Made by a program: the position numbers and the translations under genes | Shown here: positions 16,119 to 22,504 of the stretch, one piece after another | Numbering within the stretch: position 1 is the stretch's first letter | Layout of the letters: every line of letters starts with the position of its first letter | Assembly: GCA_037446115.1 (NCBI GenBank) | Contig: JBBIJF010000042.1 | Coordinates: forward strand, 1 to 29,460 | DNA from: JANWXD01 sp037446115 | GTDB lineage: Bacteria; Acidobacteriota; Terriglobia; Bryobacterales; Bryobacteraceae | DNA: 29,460 nucleotides | Reading direction: 5' to 3' | The notes under the pieces: model-generated | The model's input: only the letters and a program-made list of their open reading frames with translations | The model's database searches: none | What the model was told of the DNA's origin: nothing

Positions 16119-18471
16119 CCCATTCCACGAACCGCTCCTGCTGCTCGACCTCGATATCCATCTTCAGCCGACACACGCGGATGGGAGCGAGCACTTCCGT
16201 GCCACCCTCGCAAAAGTTCAGCACGTCCTTCTCCGTCGTGAGCAGCGCCTCGAGGCCCAGCGCTTGCGCCGAAGTTTTCATGCGCTCGAGCTCCCGCGTG
16301 CTGTAGCGGTGATGGTCCGCGAAAGCAAGACGCCACTCCGGCCGATACCCCAGCTGCCGCAGCGTGCGCCAGAACGCCGCCGGATTCCCCAAACCGCAGA
16401 ACGCCCCCATCTTGCCGAACGGCAGCCGCCCCGGTTCCCACCGCTCCCCGCCGGCCGCATCCTCCCAGTACAGCGGCACGATGCGCGAATAAAAAATTGG
16501 TGCGTGCGCATTGTAGCGCCGCACTGCTGCTTCAATCCCCTTGCGAGGGCAGGCCGCCTCGGCGCGCGTCACAACAATCACGCTTGCACGCTCGAGCGCC
16601 CGGGCGGGCTCGCGCAGGCTGCCCAAAGGAAAAACCTCTCCATTGGCGCCGAAGGGAGCCAGGCCGTCCAGCAGAACGATGTCCAGATCCCGGGCCAGCC
16701 GCCAGTGCTGAAAACCGTCGTCCAGCACGAAGACGTCCGGATTGAATCGTTCCTCGATCTGCCGCGCCGCAACGCTGCGCCGCGCACTGATGCCCACGGG
16801 CGCCCGCGTTGCCTGGATCAGCATTTGGGCCTCCTCCCCGGTTTGCTCCACCGGCTGCTGCTCGCCCGGCGCCACGATGAGCGGATCCTCCCGCCCGCCG
16901 CGCCCGTAGCCGCGCGTGAGGATTGCGGGCCGCAGCCCGGCCGCACTCAGCGACCGGACCAGCCACGCCACAAACGGCGTCTTGCCGGTGCCCCCCATCG
17001 CCAGATTCCCGACGCTGATGACCGGAGTCGCCAGGCGCTGGCGCCGCCTGGAGTCCCACGCCCGCTGGAGGCAAACACCTGCAACCCACAGCCGCGACAA
17101 TGCCCACAACACAGGCCACCAGGGCCAGGCCGGCCGGAAGCGCGGAATCGCGCTCGCATACAGCTCGCAAGCCGCCTCCGCTGCACGCTCCGCTGCGCCA
17201 CGCCCGGACTCTGCGACAGACTTCGCCCGCCTTCCGACCTCCTCGCGCAGCGCTCGCTCGTCCAGCAGGCGCCTCAGAGCCTCAGCCAGCTCCTCCGCTG
17301 AGGCGATCTCCACGCAGGCGCGCGCCCGGCGGAAGTCTGCGGCAACTTCCGGAAAATTCTCCATGTGCGGCCCGATCACCACAGCACGGCCGAAGAAGGC
17401 AGGCTCGAGCACGTTATGGCCGCCCCGCTCGGCCAGGGTTCCGCCCATGAAGACCGCGTCCGCCATCTGAAATAACCCGCTCAGCTCGCCGACCGAATCC
17501 AGCAGCAGCACGCACGGCGGAACGCAGCCCGGCAACTCGTGCCCCAGAGTGGACCGCCGCACAAAGGCCACGCCCGCCCGGGCAAGTTTCTCGGCCACGG
17601 CGTCGAATTGTTCCGGCTTGCGCGGCGCATGAATCAGCACGAGACCCCGGCGCTCGGCCGCCAGCTGTCGAAACACTTCGATCACCACTTGATCTTCGTC
17701 TACATCGCCGGCGAACGCAGGTGGCATGGTGCTGGCGGCAATCAGGACTTCCGACGGCCCCATCCGCCGGAGCCATTGCTCGACGGCCGCGGAAGTCCGA
17801 ACCGCCTGCGGGTTAAAGTCATACTTGAGATTTCCTGTGAATTCAACTGTTTTTGAAAAACTTAATAGCTCACAATAGCGCTGCCGGCTCGCTGCGCTTT
17901 GCGCCAGAATTCGGTCGGCCTGCCCCAACACCGGCCCGAAAAACCACTTCAGGCGCCGGTAGCGGGGCGCGGCACGCTCGGAGATCCGAGCATTCACCAG
18001 CAGCAAGCCGCATCCCGCCCGTTTTGCCTCGCGGTAAAGATTCGGCCAGATCTCGGTCTCCACGACCACGACGAGCGAAGGCCGGATCGCCCGCAGCACG
18101 CGCCGCACGGCGAAACAGTAATCCAGCGGCGCAAAGAAGATTCCCTCAACTTGCGGGGCGAGCCGCTGTTCGGCCACGGCGCGCCCGGCCAGCGTAGAGA
18201 CCGACACGAACAGCGGAGCGCCGGTAAGCCGCCGGCGCAGGCAACTGACGAGCCCCACCAAAGCCAGTACTTCGCCCACAGAGACTGCGTGCAGCCACAC
18301 TGCGCCGCCGGCGTCCTGTCTCCAATGCGACGGCAGAAATCCGAGCCGCTCCGGAAAGCCCGTCAGGTAACGCCGGTCCTTCAGAACCCGTCGGAGGAAG
18401 TAGGCTACGATGGCAGGCAGCGCGAGCCACTCGAGGATCCGGTAAAGGAGGTATATGAGGCGAAGGCGCAA
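16042..18471 (-). CDS. Fused Kdo transferase WaaA - tetraacyldisaccharide 4'-kinase LpxK
   Basis: A single 809-residue frame encodes two consecutive lipid A enzymes. Residues 1 to about 445 are WaaA (KdtA): an N-terminal membrane anchor, HAVSVGEVLA with the catalytic Glu near 65, ETEIWPN near 139 and GGHNVLEPAFFG near the C-terminal sugar-nucleotide site. Residues from about 460 on are LpxK: membrane segment, Walker A NLAMGGTGKTP near 490-500, catalytic VLDDGFQHWRL and ADHHRYS. LpxK phosphorylates the 4' position to make lipid IVA and WaaA then adds Kdo. The reading frame has no internal stop. The start is uncertain: TTG 18471 preceded by AGGAAAAG fits the WaaA N-terminus; TTG 18519 would extend it. 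It overlaps the divergent gene at 18455 by 17 bases and ogt by 77. Confidence 0.93.
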   Translation of the reverse strand: MRLRLIYLLYRILEWLALPAIVAYFLRRVLKDRRYLTGFPERLGFLPSHWRQDAGGAVWLHAVSVGEVLALVGLVSCLRRRLTGAPLFVSVSTLAGRAVAEQRLAPQVEGIFFAPLDYCFAVRRVLRAIRPSLVVVVETEIWPNLYREAKRAGCGLLLVNARISERAAPRYRRLKWFFGPVLGQADRILAQSAASRQRYCELLSFSKTVEFTGNLKYDFNPQAVRTSAAVEQWLRRMGPSEVLIAASTMPPAFAGDVDEDQVVIEVFRQLAAERRGLVLIHAPRKPEQFDAVAEKLARAGVAFVRRSTLGHELPGCVPPCVLLLDSVGELSGLFQMADAVFMGGTLAERGGHNVLEPAFFGRAVVIGPHMENFPEVAADFRRARACVEIASAEELAEALRRLLDERALREEVGRRAKSVAESGRGAAERAAEAACELYASAIPRFRPAWPWWPVLWALSRLWVAGVCLQRAWDSRRRQRLATPVISVGNLAMGGTGKTPFVAWLVRSLSAAGLRPAILTRGYGRGGREDPLIVAPGEQQPVEQTGEEAQMLIQATRAPVGISARRSVAARQIEERFNPDVFVLDDGFQHWRLARDLDIVLLDGLAPFGANGEVFPLGSLREPARALERASVIVVTRAEAACPRKGIEAAVRRYNAHAPIFYSRIVPLYWEDAAGGERWEPGRLPFGKMGAFCGLGNPAAFWRTLRQLGYRPEWRLAFADHHRYSTRELERMKTSAQALGLEALLTTEKDVLNFCEGGTEVLAPIRVCRLKMDIEVEQQERFVEWVRMALRAGGFRSEAKPISRGPAAGA

Positions 18472-19063
18472 CGGCTTGATTCTTTTCCTGAGTATAGCGG
18501 CGGCTGTCGGCGCCGACAACAGTAAGCGTTTCGAGCCCGGACCGGCCGCCTCCTATCCGGCCCGCCAGACCCTCGAACAACTTACGATTGCCGCCGATCC
18601 CTTCGCCACCGAGGCCAAAACGCGCCAAGCTTTCGGAAAACTCAATCCGAACCGCTACGGCGTTCTGCCCATCCTGGTGGTAATGCAGAACGAGGGCCCC
18701 CAGGCACTCTCGCTCGAGACCATGCGCCTGGAATACGTTACCGCCGAAGGCCAGAGGATCGAGGCGACCCCGGCTTCCGAGGTGCGCTATGCCGCAGGTC
18801 CCCGGCGCCCGGACCTGGTTCCCGGACCGCTCCCGCCTTTGCCGGGACGCAGTTCGCGCCGCAAGAATCCCTTGGACGCCTGGGAGATCGAGGGCCGCGC
18901 CTTCGTCGCCAAGATGTTGCCGCCCAAAGAATCCGCCGGCGGATTCTTCTATTTCCAGGCCCCGCACCGCCCCGGCGCCAGACTCGTCATCTCCGGCATC
19001 CGCGTCGCTGCAACGGGAAAGGAACTGTTCTTCTTCGAAATCCCGCTGGACGCAGCCCGCTGA
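18455..19063 (+). CDS. Secreted protein of unknown function
   Basis: Not recognised as a named family. The 202-residue product begins with MRRRRNGLILFLSIAAAVGA, a clear signal peptide with probable cleavage after residue 20, so it is periplasmic or exported. The mature part has no cysteine pairs and looks like a mixed beta domain (PILVVMQNEG, LRLEYVTAEGQRIEATP style strands), reminiscent of small domains that handle DUF-type binding, with a basic linker around GRSSRRKNP. AAAGGAGG ends three bases before ATG, unusually close; a TTG at 18476 would be better spaced but would shorten the signal peptide. Its 5' end overlaps the start of the opposite waaA-lpxK gene, and it ends 10 bases from the convergent cyclophilin. 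Confidence 0.75.
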   Translation: MRRRRNGLILFLSIAAAVGADNSKRFEPGPAASYPARQTLEQLTIAADPFATEAKTRQAFGKLNPNRYGVLPILVVMQNEGPQALSLETMRLEYVTAEGQRIEATPASEVRYAAGPRRPDLVPGPLPPLPGRSSRRKNPLDAWEIEGRAFVAKMLPPKESAGGFFYFQAPHRPGARLVISGIRVAATGKELFFFEIPLDAAR

Positions 19064-19073
19064 CGGCTCCCCC

Positions 19074-19748
19074 TTACTTTTTCGCCGGAGCCTTCTTGAC
19101 CGACGCCGGCTTGGCAGGTTCCGGTGCGGGTCCCACCCGCTCGATCACCACGCGCGTAATCCGCACCGGAGTGCGCGGCTTGTCATTGGCGTCCCGCGGT
19201 ACGCGCGCAATCTTGCTGACCACCTCCTGCCCTTCCACCACCTGCCCAAAGATGGTGTGCGCTCCGTTCAAATGCGGCGTCGGTACTTCGGTGATGAAAA
19301 ACTGGCAGTTGCCGGTTCGAGGTCCCGCGTTGGCCATCGCCAGCCGCCCGGGCCGGTCAAATTTCAGCGACGGATGAAACTCGTCCGGAATCGTAAAGCC
19401 GGGATCCCCCATGCCCGTTCCCGTCGGGTCTCCACCTTGAATCATGAAGCCCGGGATCACCCGGTGAAACGTCAACCCGTTGTACAGCGGCCGCCGCACC
19501 ATCTGGCCCGTCTTCGGATCCCGCCATGCTTTGCGACCCTGCGCCAGATCTACGAAGTTCTTCACCGTAATCGGGGACTCTTTTTCGTAGAACTTCACGA
19601 CGATCGTCCCCATCGTCGTCTCCAGGCGCCCGTACAGGCCCGGCTCGCGCTCCGGCGCCGCCTGACCTTCCGGAGCCGTCCCGCCCGGCGTCTGGGCGAA
19701 AAGCGGCCACAGCACCAATACACCCAACACAAGCTTGCTGGTTGCCAT
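19074..19748 (-). CDS. Secreted cyclophilin-type peptidyl-prolyl isomerase
   Basis: Catalyses cis-trans isomerisation of prolyl bonds, here probably in the periplasm. The 224-residue protein starts with a signal peptide (MATSKLVLGVLVLWPLFAQ). The cyclophilin core runs from about residue 45 to 200. Active-site motifs are FHRVIPGFMIQGGDP (Arg, Phe and Gln of the catalytic pocket), ANAGPRTGNCQFFIT and LNGAHTIFGQVVEG. A lysine- and proline-rich tail ends the protein. Start ATG 19748 gives the signal peptide; the frame upstream is open but low-complexity Gly-rich. A TATAAT lies seven bases before this ATG and there is no ribosome site. It is convergent with the secreted protein at 18455. Confidence 0.95.
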   Translation of the reverse strand: MATSKLVLGVLVLWPLFAQTPGGTAPEGQAAPEREPGLYGRLETTMGTIVVKFYEKESPITVKNFVDLAQGRKAWRDPKTGQMVRRPLYNGLTFHRVIPGFMIQGGDPTGTGMGDPGFTIPDEFHPSLKFDRPGRLAMANAGPRTGNCQFFITEVPTPHLNGAHTIFGQVVEGQEVVSKIARVPRDANDKPRTPVRITRVVIERVGPAPEPAKPASVKKAPAKK

Positions 19749-19755
19749 ACCGGGA

Positions 19756-19761
19756 ATTATA
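19756..19761 (-). promoter_or_regulatory. -10 TATAAT seven bases before cyclophilin ATG
   Basis: Perfect TATAAT on the minus strand (preceded by TG), followed by TCCCGGT and then ATG. With a seven-base spacer, the predicted transcription start coincides with the A of ATG, so the message would be leaderless. No ribosome-binding sequence is present between box and start. Confidence 0.5.
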
Positions 19762-19837
19762 CAGGAGCCGCCCCCGCCGGAAGGCCCGGTCCCGCCGGCC
19801 ACAATCTTACTCAGTGCCCCGCAATATCCCCCCGGAG

Positions 19838-19859
19838 AATTTAACAACTAATTTAACAA
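19838..19859. repeat. Tandem AATTTAACAA direct repeat upstream of CHRD gene
   Basis: Two exact copies of AATTTAACAA (19838-19847 and 19850-19859), period 12, in an otherwise very GC-rich region, about 75 bases before the CHRD gene start. Same-orientation copies about one helical turn apart resemble a binding site for a dimeric or cooperative regulator. The second copy could also supply a TTAACA -35-like element, but no -10 box is at the right distance. Confidence 0.5.
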
Positions 19860-19918
19860 TGACACTGTGGGCGCACCGCGGCGTCCGTGCTAGCCTGAGT
19901 ACCGTACTGTTTCTCAAA

Positions 19919-19925
19919 AAGGAGG
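19919..19925 (+). promoter_or_regulatory. Strong ribosome-binding site of CHRD gene
   Basis: AAGGAGG, a near-perfect match to the anti-Shine-Dalgarno sequence, nine bases before ATG 19935. It fixes the start and contrasts with the leaderless-looking neighbours. Confidence 0.8.
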
Positions 19926-19934
19926 GGTTTTCTG

Positions 19935-20543
19935 ATGCGTAAGATGTTACTTGCAGGCGCTCTGGTGTCGGCCTTGCCGCTGGTGCTCGCGGCCCAGAGT
20001 GTGGAAGTCGTCCGGTTTCGCGCGCTGCTGAGTTCCTCCAAGGAGCTTCCGCCTGTGGCGGCCGGGACTCTGGCCATGGGCGAGGCGGTGGTTGAGTTCA
20101 TTCTTCAAAAATCAGCCGGCGGAACCATTCAGTCCGCCGTCGTGGACTTCCGGATCAACTACACACTCGGCCAGGAGGAAACGCTGACCAACATGCACAT
20201 CCATCGCGGCGCCGAAGGCGTCTCCGGCCCGGTCGTCGTCCCCACTGCATTCGGCTCTGCCTTCGCGGCCGGTCCCGGTTCAGGTTCCTTCCTGCGTACC
20301 GGCGCCGTCAACGACCCGTCCGGAATCGCCACGCTGGAAGCCATCATGGCCGATCCGGCCGGCTACTACGTCAACATCCACACGCGATCGCACCCGGCGG
20401 GCATCATGCGCGGCCAGCTCGAGCCTGACAACGCCGCAACGCTCGCCGTCCGCGCCGCCGAAGCCCGGCTGGATGCCAAGCTGGAGACCTTGATGACGAT
20501 GATCCGGCAGCTCTCCCTCGTCCACGGTCTGCGGCTGCCGTAA
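19935..20543 (+). CDS. Secreted CHRD-domain protein
   Basis: A 202-residue exported protein with signal peptide MRKMLLAGALVSALPLVLAAQ. Residues about 25-155 form a CHRD domain, named from chordin and common in bacterial secreted proteins of unknown function. Typical features are FRALLSSSKELPPV at the start, NMHIHRGAEGVSGPVVV with conserved His residues, and YYVNIHTRSHPAGIMRGQL at the end. A C-terminal helical tail of about 45 residues (rich in Ala, Leu and Arg) follows and is not part of the domain. No enzymatic role is established for the family. Ribosome site and ATG are strong. It ends eight bases from the convergent glpK. Confidence 0.92.
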   Translation: MRKMLLAGALVSALPLVLAAQSVEVVRFRALLSSSKELPPVAAGTLAMGEAVVEFILQKSAGGTIQSAVVDFRINYTLGQEETLTNMHIHRGAEGVSGPVVVPTAFGSAFAAGPGSGSFLRTGAVNDPSGIATLEAIMADPAGYYVNIHTRSHPAGIMRGQLEPDNAATLAVRAAEARLDAKLETLMTMIRQLSLVHGLRLP

Positions 20544-20551
20544 CAGCAACT

Positions 20552-22039
20552 TCAGTTGCCCCCGGCCCGGCAGCGGGCCACCGCCCGCTGCCAGCCGGCA
20601 AAAAGTTCTTCGCGCCGGGCTGCATTCATCTGCGGCTCAAAGATGCGCTCCACCCGCCAGAAACCTTCCAGTTGCTCCGTACTCCTCCACACGCCTGTCG
20701 CCAGGCCGGCCAGATACGCCGCGCCGAGAGCGGTCGTCTCCACATCGGCCGGACGCACCACCGGACGGCCCAGAATATCCGCCTGGAACTGCATCAGCAG
20801 ATCGTTTGCCGTGGCGCCCCCGTCTACTCGGAGCTCGCGCAGCCGTTCGCCGGAATCCGCTTCCATAGCCTCCACCAACTCCCGCGTCTGATAGGCGATG
20901 CTCTCCAAGGCGGCGCGCACGATATGCGCCCGGCCCGTCGCCCGAGTCAGCCCCGTAATCAGTCCCCGGGCCGAGGGGTCCCAGTGCGGAGCGCCCAGAC
21001 CCACAAACGCCGGCACGAAGTAGACGCCGCCGCTGTCCGGCACCGAACGCGCCAGCTCTTCGGACTCGGCCGCGGTCGCGATCACGCCGAGCTGATCCCG
21101 CAACCACTGGATCGCCGCGCCCGCAATAAAAATGCTCCCCTCGACCGCAAACTGCGGCGAGGCATCCGTCGAGGCGGCACGCGTCGCCACCAGCCGGTTC
21201 CGCGAATACGCCGGGTGGCCGCCCGTATGCAGCAGCGCGAAGCACCCCGTCCCGTACGTGTTTTTTGACATCCCGGCCCGGAAGCAGGCCTGGCCCACCA
21301 GCGCCGCCTGTTGGTCGCCCGCGATGCCGGCAATCGGAAGCTCCGCCCCGAAGTGCTCTGCCGCCGCCGGACCGCAGGCGAAACTCGAGGGCACGATGCG
21401 GGGCAGCATCGTCTCCGGAACGCCGAACAGGTCCAGCAGCTCCCCGTCCCATGCGCCGGCGGCCAGATCCATCAGCATGGTCCGCGATGCGTTGGACGGA
21501 TCCGTCACGTGCAGCCGGCCCCCGCTCAGCTTCCAGATCAGCCACGTATCCACGGTTCCGAACAGCAGCTCGCCGTCCCGGGCCCGGCGCTCCGCCTCGG
21601 GAACGTGCTCCAGGATCCAGCGGATCTTGCTGGCCGAGAAATAAGCGTCCACCACCAGACCCGTCTTGGCCGTGATGCGCCTCCCGGCGGATCCTCCGGC
21701 AAGGCGCTCGCAGTACTCCGCCGTGCGTCGGCACTGCCAGACGATCGCCGGAGCCACTGCCCGGCCGGTCGCCCGCTCCCAGACGATGGTCGTCTCCCGC
21801 TGGTTCGTGATCCCCAGAGCCGCAATGGAGGAGACCGGAACCGCCGTGCGCGCGAGCACGCGCCGCGCCGCCTCGAGCTGCGCCCGCCAGATCCCCTCCG
21901 GGTCCTGCTCCACCCAACCCGGTCTCGGAAAGGCGCACTCAATCGGCACCGACTCCAGCCCCAGCCGGCGCCCCTCCTCGTCGTATAGCGCCGCCCGCGC
22001 GCTGGTCGTGCCTTCGTCCAGAGCGAGGATGTATCGCAC
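20552..22039 (-). CDS. glpK: Glycerol kinase
   Basis: Phosphorylates glycerol to glycerol 3-phosphate with ATP, feeding phospholipid synthesis or glycolysis. The 495-residue length fits the FGGY family (E. coli enzyme is 502). The N-terminal nucleotide motif is YILALDEGTTSARA; other signatures are ITNQRETTIVWERATGR, GIAGDQQAALVGQ, SKNTYGTGCF and LRVDGGATANDLLMQ. The chosen start is GTG 22039, giving VRYILALDEG as in homologues; an ATG at 22048 and another at 22066 are in frame upstream, but the -10-like box overlaps them. No glycerol facilitator or glycerol-3-phosphate dehydrogenase is adjacent. Confidence 0.95.
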   Translation of the reverse strand: MRYILALDEGTTSARAALYDEEGRRLGLESVPIECAFPRPGWVEQDPEGIWRAQLEAARRVLARTAVPVSSIAALGITNQRETTIVWERATGRAVAPAIVWQCRRTAEYCERLAGGSAGRRITAKTGLVVDAYFSASKIRWILEHVPEAERRARDGELLFGTVDTWLIWKLSGGRLHVTDPSNASRTMLMDLAAGAWDGELLDLFGVPETMLPRIVPSSFACGPAAAEHFGAELPIAGIAGDQQAALVGQACFRAGMSKNTYGTGCFALLHTGGHPAYSRNRLVATRAASTDASPQFAVEGSIFIAGAAIQWLRDQLGVIATAAESEELARSVPDSGGVYFVPAFVGLGAPHWDPSARGLITGLTRATGRAHIVRAALESIAYQTRELVEAMEADSGERLRELRVDGGATANDLLMQFQADILGRPVVRPADVETTALGAAYLAGLATGVWRSTEQLEGFWRVERIFEPQMNAARREELFAGWQRAVARCRAGGN

Positions 22040-22046
22040 CCCCGGC

Positions 22047-22054
22047 ATTATAAT
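22047..22054. promoter_or_regulatory. Palindromic ATTATAAT, candidate bidirectional -10
   Basis: ATTATAAT is its own reverse complement, so TATAAT reads on both strands: 22052-22047 for glpK (seven bases before the GTG) and 22049-22054 for the gene at 22070 (15 bases before the ATG). It is the only AT-rich block in the 30-base divergent gap, which makes it a likely shared -10 for both genes. Confidence 0.5.
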
Positions 22055-22069
22055 GAAAGCTCGCACCTG

Positions 22070-22504
22070 ATGTTCTTCCGTCGACAGACTTCGAAACCAC
22101 CCACGTTCGCCGAGCGCCTCGAATCGCTCCGCGGCGCCGGCTTCACCGTGGAGGCGCTGGCCCCCGGGCGCGCCCGCGTCCAGCGGGGCGAGTGGGCAGC
22201 CATCATCGAAGATGCCCCCGGATCGAGCCCGCGCATCGAAAGGGCGGGCCTCAGGCTAGGCAATGAGATCGCCCTGCTCGTGGACGGCGGCTATCAGAAG
22301 TTCTTCCTCACGCCGCAAGGCCGGCGAAAACCTGCCCTGGCGGCCGAGCTCAAGAGCCTGCACGATTTCGAGGAGGACCTCCGCGAGGCCCTGGGCCTTC
22401 CAAGCCTGTATCACGAATCGCTCGGCACCCGCTTCAACCTCCACCTCTACGACCGCCTCAAGGGCCGCAACGGTCAGTCCCCGGGCGACAGCAGCCGCTC
22501 GTAG
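22070..22504 (+). CDS. Small cytoplasmic protein of unknown function
   Basis: Not recognised. The 144-residue soluble protein has no signal peptide or membrane segment. A likely alpha/beta N-terminal half contains FAERLESLRGAGFTVE and RGEWAAIIEDAPG, and the second half has DGGYQKFFLTPQGRRKPALA followed by LHDFEEDLREALGLPSLYHES, a mostly acidic helix region. It shares a divergent promoter gap with glpK and its last 31 bases overlap in antisense the end of the TPR lipoprotein gene. Codon use is like its neighbours and the frame is intact, so it is probably real. Confidence 0.7.
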   Translation: MFFRRQTSKPPTFAERLESLRGAGFTVEALAPGRARVQRGEWAAIIEDAPGSSPRIERAGLRLGNEIALLVDGGYQKFFLTPQGRRKPALAAELKSLHDFEEDLREALGLPSLYHESLGTRFNLHLYDRLKGRNGQSPGDSSRS

